From CANQBR01 sp964641395 (GTDB lineage Bacteria; Bacillota; Negativicutes; Acidaminococcales; Acidaminococcaceae), in assembly GCA_964641395.1 (NCBI GenBank), contig CAZXKQ010000001.1:51075-115074 (forward strand): a stretch of 64,000 nt of DNA, given 5' to 3'. Below the pieces are notes generated by a model that worked only from the letters and a program-made list of their open reading frames with translations, made no database searches and was not told the DNA's origin. The position numbers and the translations under genes were made by a program. Below are positions 27,346 through 35,523 of this stretch, one piece after another. Every line of letters starts with the position of its first letter. Position 1 is the stretch's first letter.

Positions 27346-27609
27346 TCAGGCCATGGCATTGACCTTCTTAGCCAGTCTGGACTTCTTCCTAGCGGCTGCG
27401 TTCTTGTGGATTACCCCTTTGCGGGCAGCCTTGTCCAGTAGGGCGGAGGCGACTACCAACTGGGCGCTGGCCTCCTCCTTGGCACCGGCTGCTACAGAGG
27501 CCACCACCTTCCGGCTGGCGTTACGCATCCGGGACTTAGCCGCATTATTAGCAGCCCTGCGCAGGGCGTCACTCTTCACGCTGCGAACTGAAGACTTGAT
27601 ATTAGGCAA
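27346..27609 (-). CDS. rpsT: 30S ribosomal protein S20
   Basis: The 87-residue basic protein (MPNIKSSVRSVKSDALRRAAN, later KGVIHKNAAARKKSRLAKKVN) is S20, a primary 16S rRNA binder. It uses a TTG start at 27609 behind AGGAGGTGA; a non-ATG start for S20 is seen in several bacteria and may allow translational control. It has its own promoter and terminator. Confidence 0.97.
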   Translation of the reverse strand: MPNIKSSVRSVKSDALRRAANNAAKSRMRNASRKVVASVAAGAKEEASAQLVVASALLDKAARKGVIHKNAAARKKSRLAKKVNAMA

Positions 27610-27644
27610 GTAAATTCACCTCCTGAACTTTTCTACGCCCTACG

Positions 27645-27673
27645 ATTTTACCACAGCCGCTACTTGAAAGCAA
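27645..27673 (-). promoter_or_regulatory. Promoter of rpsT
   Basis: TTGCTT, 17 bases, TAAAAT on the minus strand, 35 bases before the TTG start. Confidence 0.75.
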
Positions 27674-27694
27674 GACTTTTAGAAAATTTTCTTC

Positions 27695-28459
27695 CTAGTA
27701 GAGGCCCTCCTGCCGGTAGCTCACCGCCCTGCCGTTCTCCATTACCGCATAGACATAGGCTGACTGGTACTGCCACAGCCAGTCATCCTGCCGCACCGGC
27801 TTCTTGCCCTTCAGCACCATGCTCCCCTTCAAATGCACCCCCGGCATATTGAGCCGCTCCCGGATCTGCTCGTAGGTGAGGCCCGGCTTCAACTGCCTGA
27901 AGGCGGCCAGAGTGAAGCGGAAGCTGCCCTGGCCGGTGGTCAGCAGCTTGTACTCGTGTTGATAACCTAGGGCGGCGTTGGCCAGGTTGAAACGGGCTCC
28001 CCCTATCCGGCCTGCCAGCCCAGGCTTAGGCCTGTCCTGGCCCAGCTGCACCGTGCTGTCCAGCAGGCTGACCAGGGCGTCTAGGTACTGGCGGGCGTAG
28101 GCGGCCTGGCGGTAGTAGGGCAGCAGGGCATCCCGAGGGTCCAAGAGCTGCTGCCGCAGGGCCTTGGCCTCCCCTAGGTACTTAGCTGCTATGGCCCCCT
28201 CCTGCCGCCGCCTCTCCTCTCCCTTGCTGCTCAAAGCCTTGATTTCTTCATCGTAGGCTGCGGCCAGGGCCAAGGCCGGGGCCATGGCCTGCTTGTGCAG
28301 CTGGAGGGGCTGCTCCTCCGGCTTATTCTGCCCTAGGAGGGTGGGCAGCAGGTTGATGCTGTAAAAGGGCTGCTCCGGCCGCACTCTCTCTTCCCCCTTG
28401 CTGCAGCCCAGGCTGAGCAGGGCCAGTCCTAAAAGCAGGGCCGCTACTACCTTCTTCAT
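27695..28459 (-). CDS. Lipoprotein with BamE/SmpA-like C-terminus
   Basis: The 254-residue product has a lipoprotein signal: MKKVVAALLLGLALLSLGCSK, lipobox LSLGC. A helical middle (about 60-190) is followed by LKPGLTYEQIRERLNMPG and VYAVMENGRAVSYRQEGLY, a pattern like the BamE/SmpA fold (short helices then a beta sheet reporting on PG...W.Y). In diderms that domain belongs to outer-membrane proteins; here this is only a resemblance. The start is ATG 28459 (GGAGG 7 bases upstream) or ATG 28465, whose ATGA overlaps the stop of the upstream O-antigen ligase gene; either way the two are coupled. Confidence 0.6.
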   Translation of the reverse strand: MKKVVAALLLGLALLSLGCSKGEERVRPEQPFYSINLLPTLLGQNKPEEQPLQLHKQAMAPALALAAAYDEEIKALSSKGEERRRQEGAIAAKYLGEAKALRQQLLDPRDALLPYYRQAAYARQYLDALVSLLDSTVQLGQDRPKPGLAGRIGGARFNLANAALGYQHEYKLLTTGQGSFRFTLAAFRQLKPGLTYEQIRERLNMPGVHLKGSMVLKGKKPVRQDDWLWQYQSAYVYAVMENGRAVSYRQEGLY

Positions 28460-28461
28460 CT

Positions 28462-29640
28462 TCATCCCTCCTGGGCCATGGTAAGGGCCCCTGCCAGGAA
28501 CCACCACAGCTTCATAGTGGCGCTGTAGCTATTCACTACGTCGGTCAAGCCGAAAATCAAAAGGGACAGCACCCCTGTGGCCAGCATCAAGGCGTAGGGG
28601 CTCCTCCTGGCCAGATAGGCCCGTACATTGCGGTAGAAGACGGACAGGTAGAGGTAGAGGAGGCCGGCCAGGCCTAGCAAGCCGCTTTCCACCAGGGTCA
28701 TAATATAGACGTTGTGGGCGTGGGGGTGGTTCAAGGGCAGGCGCTGGGTGGAATACTTCGCCTTGTAGTACCGCTCTGTTACCTCCTTGTACTCCCCCAG
28801 CCCCACTCCCAGGGGATGCTCCTTGGCGGTGAGCAGGCTTACATGCCAGAGGTGGAGGCGGGTCAAATTGGACCAGTCAGCCTCCGTATCGGTGATGGAG
28901 ACGAAACGATTGCCAAATTTAGCACTAGCGTTAAAGGCCGCCACCAGCACCAGGGCGCAGCAGAGGCAGCAGAACAGCTTCTTTATGCTCTGCAGGGCGT
29001 AGGGCAGGCAGGCCAGGGGCAGGGTGAAGAGGAGGCAGAGCCAGGCCGCCCTAGAGCCAGAGTAGAAGGCGGCGGCCAAAACCGCCACCAGGGCGATAAA
29101 GGAGCACAGCCTCTCCCCCTTCTTGAAGCCGTCGTCCAGGCAGACCACGGCCAGCAGGGGGGCTAAGAGGGCACAGAGGGAGCCTAGCAGGCTGTGATGG
29201 CCCTTGAAGCCGACGGCGTGGATGGAGGCATCGGCCAAAGCCAGGCCCCGATAAACCACCAGCAGGCCTTCCCCCAGGCCGGCCAGGAGAAGGGCGGCGA
29301 AGGCCCAGCGCAGCTTGCCCATATCCCTGACGGCCAGGCTGCCTACCAGCACCGGGGCCAGGTAGTAGAGCCACATGGTGGCAAAGCGGCCGGCGGAGGC
29401 AAGGCTGTCGTAGCTGAGGACGACGCTGGGCAGCTGGCAGAGGAGGCACAGCCCTATGGCCCGCAAAAGGCCCCTGGTAGGCTCTTTGACAGGCAGCAGG
29501 GTTCCTGCCCTCTTCCTCTGGTAGATCAGGCAGAGGGTGAGGGCCAGGGTCAGACCCCAGGCCGTACTGCCCACCCCTACTGCCCCTCGCTGGCTGAGGA
29601 GGGCTAGGCACAAAAAAAAGACTGTGGCCTTGACAAGCAC
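28462..29640 (-). CDS. O-antigen ligase / Wzy-like polymerase family membrane protein
   Basis: A 392-residue protein with about 11 membrane helices and one large outside loop (about 250-320). The family hallmarks are AAAFYSGSRAAWLCL and, after the loop, LNHPHAHNVYIMTLVESGLLGL, where the conserved Arg and His residues act on undecaprenyl-linked glycans in WaaL/Wzy proteins. Acceptor and glycan are unknown; no other polysaccharide genes are adjacent. The downstream lipoprotein overlaps it by 4 bases, so the pair likely works on the envelope together. Confidence 0.82.
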   Translation of the reverse strand: MLVKATVFFLCLALLSQRGAVGVGSTAWGLTLALTLCLIYQRKRAGTLLPVKEPTRGLLRAIGLCLLCQLPSVVLSYDSLASAGRFATMWLYYLAPVLVGSLAVRDMGKLRWAFAALLLAGLGEGLLVVYRGLALADASIHAVGFKGHHSLLGSLCALLAPLLAVVCLDDGFKKGERLCSFIALVAVLAAAFYSGSRAAWLCLLFTLPLACLPYALQSIKKLFCCLCCALVLVAAFNASAKFGNRFVSITDTEADWSNLTRLHLWHVSLLTAKEHPLGVGLGEYKEVTERYYKAKYSTQRLPLNHPHAHNVYIMTLVESGLLGLAGLLYLYLSVFYRNVRAYLARRSPYALMLATGVLSLLIFGLTDVVNSYSATMKLWWFLAGALTMAQEG

Positions 29641-29699
29641 GCTGCAACCTCCTTAATATGGATAAGCCCATTATACAATGGGACGCCTAGGCTGTAAAG

Positions 29700-29740
29700 G
29701 AAAAAAGTAAGCCCCCCGGCCTAGGACCAGGGGGCCGGCA
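29700..29740 (-). terminator. Terminator of glmS
   Basis: On the minus strand GGCCCCCTGG can pair with CCGGGGGGC around a short loop, followed by TTACTTTTTT, about 20 bases after the glmS stop. Confidence 0.7.
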
Positions 29741-29758
29741 TACGCCTTGCCTTCTAAA

Positions 29759-31588
29759 CTATTCTACAGTGACGGACTTAGCCAGGTTGCGGGGCTTGTC
29801 CACGTCGCAGCCCCGGGTGAGGGCCGCATAGTAGGCTAGGAGCTGCAGAGGCAGCACGGAGAGGAGGGGGGCCAGGTACTTGCTGGTCCTGGGTATGTAG
29901 ATCACATGGTCCGCATACTTGGCCAGGTTCTCGTCCCCGACGAAGCCCATGGCGATGACCACCGCCTCCCTGGCCTTCACCTCTTGCAGGTTGGACACCG
30001 TCTTGTCGTACACGTCCTCCTGGGTGGCCAGCACGATCACCGGCACCCCTTCCACGATGAGGGCCAGGGTGCCGTGCTTCAGCTCCCCTGCCGCATAGGC
30101 CTCGGCGTGGATGTAGGAGATCTCCTTCAGCTTCAGGGCTCCCTCCAGGGCTACGGCGTAGTCCAGGCTGCGGCCGATGAAGAAGGCATCCTCGCTGCTG
30201 CCGTACTCCCTGGCGAAGACCTTGATCTGGTCCACGTTCTCCAGCATGCGGTGGATCTGCTCCGGTATGTGGGTCAGCCCCTCTACCAGGGCCTGGGCCT
30301 GCTCCAGGGGCAGGGTGTCCTTCAGCCGGCCGATGTAGATGGCGAACATCAGCATGGCCAGCAGCTGGGTGGTGTAGGCCTTGGTGGAGGCTACGGCGAT
30401 CTCCGGTCCGGCGTAGGTGTAGACCACCTGGTCCGCATCCCGGGAGATGGAGGAGCCTACCACGTTGGTCACCGCCAAGGTGCGGGCCCCCAGCCGCTTA
30501 GCCTCCCGCAGGGCGGCCAGGGTGTCGCTGGTCTCCCCCGACTGGGAGATGACGATGCAGAGGCTGTTGCCGTCTACCAAGGGGTGGCGGTAGCGGAACT
30601 CGCTGGCGATGTCCACCTCCACCGGCACCTTGGCCAGCTGTTCCAGATAGTACTTGCCTACGATGCCGGCGTGGTAGGCGGTGCCGCAGGCCACGATGAA
30701 GATCCGGTTTACGGCGGCCATTTCCTCCGCCGTCCAGTTCAGCTCAGGGAACTTGATGCACAGGTGCTCCGCGTCCACCCTGCCGGTCATAGTGTCCCGC
30801 ATGGACTTAGGCTGCTCGTAGATCTCCTTCAGCATGAAGTGCTCGAAGCCGCCCTTCTCCGCCGCCTCCGCGTTCCAGCTCACCTCGAAGACCTTCTTGG
30901 AAATAGGCACCCCGTTGATGTCCTGGACCCAGACGCTGTCGGCGGTGACGGTGGCTATTTCCCCGTCGCTCATGATGAAGGTGCGGCGGGTCTGGTTGAT
31001 GATGGCGGGGATGTCGGAGGCGATGAAGTTCTCCCCTTCCCCCAGGCCGATGATGAGGGGATTGTCCTTCTTGGTGCAGATGATCTTGTCCGGCTCCAGC
31101 TGGCAGAGGAAGACCAGGGAGTAGGAGCCCTTGATCCGCCGCAGCACCTGCTTCACAGTGCTTTCAAAGTCCCCGTCGTAGAGCTCGGCCATCAGGTGGG
31201 CCACCACCTCCGTATCCGTCTCAGAGACGAAGACATGGCCCTTCTCTATCAGCTCTTCCTTAATGCCCAGGTAGTTTTCGATGATGCCGTTGTGCACCAC
31301 CACGAATCTGCCGCTGCTGTCGCTGTGGGGGTGGGCGTTCCTGTCGGAGGGCCTGCCGTGGGTGGCCCAGCGGGTGTGGCCTATGCCCATGGTGCCCACA
31401 GGCAGCCGCCCCGCCAGCTTCTGCCGCAGGGCGTCAAGGCGGCCTACGCACTTGTCCACCCGGATGGCTCCATTTTCCATGACTGCCACCCCGGCGGAAT
31501 CATAACCCCGGTACTCCAGCTTGCTCATCCCGTCCAGCAGGAAGGGAGCCGCCTGCTTATAACCGATGTAACCAACGATACCACACAT
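29759..31588 (-). CDS. glmS: Glutamine-fructose-6-phosphate aminotransferase
   Basis: GlmS makes glucosamine-6-phosphate for cell-wall synthesis. The 609-residue protein begins MCGIVGYIGYKQAAPFLLDG with the nucleophilic Cys1, has GHTRWATHG in the glutaminase domain, two SIS domains (VACGTAYHAG, SQSGETSDTLAAL) and the C-terminal PRNLAKSVTVE. ATG 31588 is the true start: the catalytic Cys must follow Met, GGAGG lies upstream, and the 108 further in-frame codons lie in the ribozyme leader. It is controlled by the glmS ribozyme. Confidence 0.98.
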   Translation of the reverse strand: MCGIVGYIGYKQAAPFLLDGMSKLEYRGYDSAGVAVMENGAIRVDKCVGRLDALRQKLAGRLPVGTMGIGHTRWATHGRPSDRNAHPHSDSSGRFVVVHNGIIENYLGIKEELIEKGHVFVSETDTEVVAHLMAELYDGDFESTVKQVLRRIKGSYSLVFLCQLEPDKIICTKKDNPLIIGLGEGENFIASDIPAIINQTRRTFIMSDGEIATVTADSVWVQDINGVPISKKVFEVSWNAEAAEKGGFEHFMLKEIYEQPKSMRDTMTGRVDAEHLCIKFPELNWTAEEMAAVNRIFIVACGTAYHAGIVGKYYLEQLAKVPVEVDIASEFRYRHPLVDGNSLCIVISQSGETSDTLAALREAKRLGARTLAVTNVVGSSISRDADQVVYTYAGPEIAVASTKAYTTQLLAMLMFAIYIGRLKDTLPLEQAQALVEGLTHIPEQIHRMLENVDQIKVFAREYGSSEDAFFIGRSLDYAVALEGALKLKEISYIHAEAYAAGELKHGTLALIVEGVPVIVLATQEDVYDKTVSNLQEVKAREAVVIAMGFVGDENLAKYADHVIYIPRTSKYLAPLLSVLPLQLLAYYAALTRGCDVDKPRNLAKSVTVE

Positions 31589-31639
31589 CTTACCTGTGCC
31601 TCCTGTGTTGTATTCGTCTTGCTGCTGCCTGCCCTTTGT

Positions 31640-31795
31640 GCTGCCGTCGCCGACAGTTTTCAGGCCTGGTTCAAGGCTGGCAGCCCAGCCTGGCGGCATC
31701 CGCTGATCATCGACAACCGCCCTCCTCGTCTGCCTAGGCCCTGCCCTGGTGAAACCCTGGGAGGGGTCAAGCCTAGGCCCCTGCGCTAACCACCT
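31640..31795 (-). ncRNA. glmS self-cleaving ribozyme (GlcN6P riboswitch)
   Basis: The minus strand upstream of glmS carries the catalytic core: GCGCAGGGGCC at the 5' end, then AGACGAGGAGGGCGGTTGTC, GATGATCAGCGGATGCCGCC, and a P4-type hairpin (CAGGCTGGGCTGCCAGCCTTG) before an A-rich tail. The predicted cleavage lies between A (31787) and G (31786). With bound glucosamine-6-phosphate the RNA cuts itself and the mRNA is degraded, giving feedback control. The recognition rests on the conserved core strings and the gene downstream. Confidence 0.93.
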
Positions 31796-31861
31796 GCAAG
31801 CCGCCCTGCCCCGGCTCCCTGCCAGCTTTTGGCAGGCAACCCCTACGGCGGCACGGCCTAC

Positions 31862-31892
31862 AAAAATGCTGCGGACAGACGTGGGCCGCAGC
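31862..31892 (-). terminator. Terminator-like hairpin in the glmS leader, upstream of the ribozyme
   Basis: On the minus strand GTGCTGCGG pairs with CCGCAGCA(T), loop about 11 bases, followed by TTTTTG. It sits between the glmS promoter and the ribozyme, so it would act on nascent glmS RNA. Function is unknown. Confidence 0.65.
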
Positions 31893-31911
31893 ACTCCTTC
31901 GTGATGATTCA

Positions 31912-31940
31912 ATTTTACTATACTTAGGGGATAAATGCAA
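31912..31940 (-). promoter_or_regulatory. Promoter of glmS
   Basis: TTGCAT, 17 bases, TAAAAT on the minus strand, about 120 bases before the ribozyme cleavage site. Confidence 0.75.
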
Positions 31941-31951
31941 GAGAAGCAAGA

Positions 31952-31980
31952 TAAAAACCCCTGCCCGCAGGCAGGGGGGT
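31952..31980 (-). terminator. Terminator of rplM-rpsI
   Basis: CCCCTGCC pairs with GGCAGGGG on the minus strand, followed by TTTTTAT, 9 bases after the rpsI stop. Confidence 0.9.
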
Positions 31981-31988
31981 GAAAACCG

Positions 31989-32381
31989 TTAACGTTTGCT
32001 GTACTGGCTGGCCTTGCGGGCCTTCTTCAAACCGTACTTGCGCCGCTCCTTCACCCTGGGATCCCGGGTCAGGAGGCCGGCCTTCTTCAGCACCGGACGG
32101 TACTCCTCGTCCACCTTCAGCAGGGCCCTGGCGATGCCGTGGCGGATGGCGCCGGCCTGGCCGCTGAAGCCGCCGCCTACTACGTTGGCTACTACGTCGT
32201 ACTTACCCTTGGTCTCAGTGGCCTCTAAGGGTTGGTTGATGATGAGCTCCAAGGTCTTGAGGCCGAAATACTCCTCTAAGGCCCGTTTATTGATGGTGAT
32301 GACGCCGCTGCCCGGCTTTAAGCTCACCCGGGCTACGGAAGCCTTGCGCCGGCCTGTCGCATTGTAACTAACTTCTGCCAT
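31989..32381 (-). CDS. rpsI: 30S ribosomal protein S9
   Basis: The 130-residue protein has [61 protein letters not shown], the invariant S9 C-terminus whose terminal KR reaches the ribosomal P site. It forms the usual pair with rplM, 24 bases upstream. Confidence 0.98.
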   Translation of the reverse strand: MAEVSYNATGRRKASVARVSLKPGSGVITINKRALEEYFGLKTLELIINQPLEATETKGKYDVVANVVGGGFSGQAGAIRHGIARALLKVDEEYRPVLKKAGLLTRDPRVKERRKYGLKKARKASQYSKR

Positions 32382-32405
32382 TTCTCTTCCCTCCTAGCTC
32401 CCCGC

Positions 32406-32843
32406 TCAACGTATATTCAGCTGCAGCTCTTTGGGCTGCTGGGCTTGGTGAGGATGCTCAGGCCCGGCATAGACATGGAGCTTGTGATAGATGCGGCTGC
32501 CTAGGTGGTTCTTCGGGATCATGCCCTTGACAGCCATCTCCACCACCCTGCAGGGATCCTTCTTCAGCATATCCCCCGCCTTGGTGAAGCGGTCGCCGCC
32601 TAGGTAACCGGAGTGACGGAAGTAAACCTTCTTGGTGAGTTTTTTGCCAGTCAGGGCCACCTTGGCCGCATTGATGATGATTACGTTATCGCCAGTGTCC
32701 ATATGAGGGGTGAAGGTGGGTTTGTGCTTCCCCCGCAGGATCTTGGCTACTTCGGCCGCCAAGCGGCCCAGAGTTTTATCAGCTGCGTCCACTACATACC
32801 ACTCCCGTTGGATGTTGGACGGATTAGCCATGAAAGATTTCAT
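32406..32843 (-). CDS. rplM: 50S ribosomal protein L13
   Basis: The 145-residue protein carries [40 protein letters not shown] and [24 protein letters not shown], all L13 hallmarks. ATG 32843 follows AGGAGGGA. About 180 bases of GC-rich leader lie between its promoter and the start; L13 leaders bind regulatory protein in some Firmicutes, but no match was established here. Confidence 0.98.
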   Translation of the reverse strand: MKSFMANPSNIQREWYVVDAADKTLGRLAAEVAKILRGKHKPTFTPHMDTGDNVIIINAAKVALTGKKLTKKVYFRHSGYLGGDRFTKAGDMLKKDPCRVVEMAVKGMIPKNHLGSRIYHKLHVYAGPEHPHQAQQPKELQLNIR

Positions 32844-33025
32844 CCTTGCTGTCCCTCCTGAGGTATCTTCTACGCTTGCATAAACTAGCCGCCCTGGGGC
32901 AGGGAGCTGCCGGCCTTAGGAAGCATGGGCCGCAGCCTTACTGGGCCAGGGACTGCAGGGCTCGGCCCTGCTACAGCCGGCGCCGCCCTCTCGGGGCTGT
33001 GAAAGGGGGCACAGGCACATAGAAT

Positions 33026-33054
33026 ATTATAACCACTAGGCCTAGCCTCGTCAA
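33026..33054 (-). promoter_or_regulatory. Promoter of rplM-rpsI
   Basis: TTGACG, 17 bases, TATAAT on the minus strand; it lies 9 bases past the stop of truA. Confidence 0.85.
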
Positions 33055-33062
33055 GTAAAAAC

Positions 33063-33857
33063 TTAAGCCAGGGGGAAAAACTCCGCAAAAAAATCCTGGG
33101 GCGGCCCTGGCTCATAGGGCTGGTAGCCTACCTGCTGCAGGTAGAGGCCGGCGGCCGGGGCGGGAGAGTTAAGGTAGGTACAGCGCTCAGACCCCAGCTC
33201 CTCCTGGAAGCTGCCAGGGCTGCGCAGCCCCCGGCCCACCTGGACCAGGGTCCAGACCAGGTTCCGCACCATGTGGTACAAAAAGCCGTCGCCGGCGATG
33301 TAGAACAGCAGCTCCCTGCCCCGGCGGGCGAAGCCGGCCTGGTAGATAGTCCGGACAGGGGAGCCGGCCGTGCTGCCGCTGGAGCGGAAGGCGGAAAAGT
33401 CGTGGGGGCCTAGAAGATAGGCGGCAGCCTCCTCCATGCCGGCCAGGTCCAGCTCCTCCCCCAGCTGCCAAGCGTAGTTGGCGGCAAAGGGGCTGGGCTG
33501 CCGGGCGAAGTACAGGCGGTAGAGGTAGCGCTTCCAACAGGCATCCCGGCGGGCGTCAAAGCCCGGCTCCGCCTCCTCCGCCCTTAGGGCCCTGATGGCC
33601 CCAGGCAACAGCCCGTTCAAGGCGGCGGGAAGCTTGGCCAGGGGCAGGGGGCAGGCAGTGGTGAAGCTGGCCCACTGGCCCAGGGCGTGGACTCCGGCAT
33701 CGGTGCGGCCGCTGCCGGTGACCCGGACCTCCTCCCCCAGCAAGCGGGCGAGGGCCTCTTCCAGGGCCTCCTGCACCGTAGGGGCGTTCTTCTGCCGCTG
33801 CCAGCCGTGGTAGCCGCTGCCGTCGTAGGCCAGCAGCAGCTTCAGCCGCCGCTGCAT
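33063..33857 (-). CDS. truA: tRNA pseudouridine synthase A
   Basis: TruA makes pseudouridine at positions 38-40 of tRNA anticodon arms. The 264-residue protein has LLAYDGSGYHGWQRQK, the catalytic GSGRTDAGVHALGQWASF (Asp nucleophile) and FLYHMVRNLVWTLVQVGRG. ATG 33857 is chosen: it overlaps the ecfT stop in TGATG. Last gene of the ecf operon, a common arrangement in Firmicutes. Confidence 0.97.
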   Translation of the reverse strand: MQRRLKLLLAYDGSGYHGWQRQKNAPTVQEALEEALARLLGEEVRVTGSGRTDAGVHALGQWASFTTACPLPLAKLPAALNGLLPGAIRALRAEEAEPGFDARRDACWKRYLYRLYFARQPSPFAANYAWQLGEELDLAGMEEAAAYLLGPHDFSAFRSSGSTAGSPVRTIYQAGFARRGRELLFYIAGDGFLYHMVRNLVWTLVQVGRGLRSPGSFQEELGSERCTYLNSPAPAAGLYLQQVGYQPYEPGPPQDFFAEFFPLA

Positions 33858-34657
33858 CACAGCCACCGCAGGGCCAGCATGGCCCCTGTCAATAGCAGCA
33901 TCACCGCCAGGCAGGCTCCATCCAAGCTGCCGTAGGCCAGCTCCCGCAGCCGGCTCCGCCCCTCTCCCCCACGGTAGCAGCGGGCCTCCATGGCGGTGGC
34001 CAATTCGTCCGCCCGCCGGAAGGAGCTGACGAAGAGGGGCACCAGGATGGGCAGCAGGCTCTTCAGCCTGGCCAGGATGTTGCCGCTGGCGAAGTCCGCC
34101 CCCCGGGCGGTCTGGGCCTTCATGATCCGGTCCGTCTCCTCCAGCAGGGTGGGGATGAAGCGCAGGGCTATGGTCATCATCATGGCCAGCTCGTGGGCCG
34201 GCACCCCCAGGCGCTTAAAGGGCCGCAGCAGGGCTTCGATGCCGTCAGTCAGCACGATGGGAGAGGTGGTGTAGGTCAGGAGGGAGGAAAAGAGCAGCAG
34301 GAGGATGAGGCGCAGGGCCATCTTCAGGCCCAGCTCCAGGCCTTCGCTGGTAATGGTGATGAAGCTGTAGGAAAAAAGCAGCTCTCCCCCCTTGGTGGTG
34401 AAGAGGTGGATGAGGGCGGTGAGGAGGGCGATGAGCAGCACCGGCTTCACCCCCCTGTAGATGAGGCCCAGGGGCACCTGGCTCAGGAGGGCGCAGGCCG
34501 CCGCAAAGGCGCAGAGGAGGCCGTAGCTAGGGCGGCTCTCCGCCAGAAAGATGACGATGATGAAGGCCAGGGTGGCCAATATCTTGCTGCGGGGATCCAA
34601 ACGGTGGAGGGGGGAGGTGCCAGGAAAGTACTGGCCTAGGGTGATGTCGCTCAGCAT
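33857..34657 (-). CDS. ecfT: ECF transporter transmembrane protein EcfT
   Basis: The 266-residue membrane protein couples S-components to the ATPases in energy-coupling-factor vitamin importers. It has about 5 hydrophobic segments, the HRLDPRSKILATL start, and the two cytoplasmic coupling helices with Ala-Arg-Gly signatures (QTARGADFASGN and MEARCYRGG). It overlaps ecfA2 by 7 bases. No S-component is in the window, so this is probably a shared group II module. Confidence 0.95.
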   Translation of the reverse strand: MLSDITLGQYFPGTSPLHRLDPRSKILATLAFIIVIFLAESRPSYGLLCAFAAACALLSQVPLGLIYRGVKPVLLIALLTALIHLFTTKGGELLFSYSFITITSEGLELGLKMALRLILLLLFSSLLTYTTSPIVLTDGIEALLRPFKRLGVPAHELAMMMTIALRFIPTLLEETDRIMKAQTARGADFASGNILARLKSLLPILVPLFVSSFRRADELATAMEARCYRGGEGRSRLRELAYGSLDGACLAVMLLLTGAMLALRWL

Positions 34658-35523
34658 CTCTTCTTCCCCCTTCCCTTGGCCCAGCGGAGCAGGAAGGCCT
34701 CCAGCTCTGCCTCGGTGGTCAGGTCCGCCGGCACAGCCAGCCCCCTGGCCCGGAGCACCGCCCCTAGGCGGGCGGCGGCGGGCACAGCCAGGCCCATGGC
34801 CTCCAGCTCCTGCTGGTGCTGGGTGAAGACCTCCTTGGGAGGCCCGTCGAAGAGGAGGCGGCCGCCGCTGAGCACCAACAGCCTTTTGGCATAGCGGGCC
34901 GCCTCGTCCATATTGTGGGTCACCAGGATGATGGCCAGGCCCCGCTGCCGATGCAGTTTCAGCACCTCTTCAAAGAGGGCCCGGCGGCTGCGGGGATCCA
35001 GGCCGGCGCTAGGCTCGTCCAGGATCAGGTAGGCCGGCTCCATGGCTATGACCCCGGCTACGGCCAGGCGGCGCATCTGGCCGCCGCTGAGGCGGAAGGG
35101 AGAGCGCTGGGCATAGGTGTCAAAGTCCAGGCCCACCCAGGCCAGGGCCTGCCGCACCAGCCGGTCCACCTCTGCCGGGGAGCGGCCCAGGTTGCGGGGG
35201 CCGAAGGCCACGTCATCGTAGGCGGTTTCGGCAAAGAGCTGGTGCTCCGGATACTGGAACACTATCCCCACCTGGCCCCGCACCCCCTTGGTAGCCTTGG
35301 GCTTCCCTGCCAGATCCACCCCGTCGATGGCCGCCTGCCCCTGGCTAGGCTGCAGCAGGCCTCCCAGCTGCTGGATCAGGGTGGACTTGCCGCTGCCGGT
35401 GTGGCCGATAAGGGCGATAAAGTCCCCCTTTTCCACCGTCAGGCTCACCCCCTGCAGGGCCAGCCGGGCGAAGGGGGTGCCTGGGCTATAGGTGTAGTAG
35501 ACTTGGTCTAGGGTTATGGCCAT
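34651..35523 (-). CDS. ecfA2: ECF transporter ATPase EcfA2
   Basis: A 290-residue ABC ATPase: Walker A GHTGSGKSTLI, Q-loop FQYPEHQLF (typical of EcfA), signature LSGGQMRR, Walker B LILDEPSAGLD, H-loop VTHNMDE. Forms a heterodimer with EcfA1. It overlaps both neighbours by a few bases, so stoichiometric translation is expected. Confidence 0.95.
   Translation of the reverse strand: MAITLDQVYYTYSPGTPFARLALQGVSLTVEKGDFIALIGHTGSGKSTLIQQLGGLLQPSQGQAAIDGVDLAGKPKATKGVRGQVGIVFQYPEHQLFAETAYDDVAFGPRNLGRSPAEVDRLVRQALAWVGLDFDTYAQRSPFRLSGGQMRRLAVAGVIAMEPAYLILDEPSAGLDPRSRRALFEEVLKLHRQRGLAIILVTHNMDEAARYAKRLLVLSGGRLLFDGPPKEVFTQHQQELEAMGLAVPAAARLGAVLRARGLAVPADLTTEAELEAFLLRWAKGRGKKRC

Noticed and set aside
29906..31789. 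Long plus-strand frame of 627 codons opposite glmS
   Set aside because: It is antisense to glmS and its ribozyme; such frames arise on the opposite strand of GC-rich genes. Same reasoning applies to other long antisense frames here.
31589..31912. N-terminal extension of GlmS (108 codons)
   Set aside because: The catalytic Cys must follow the initiator Met (MCGIVGY), and the extension is the glmS ribozyme and leader.
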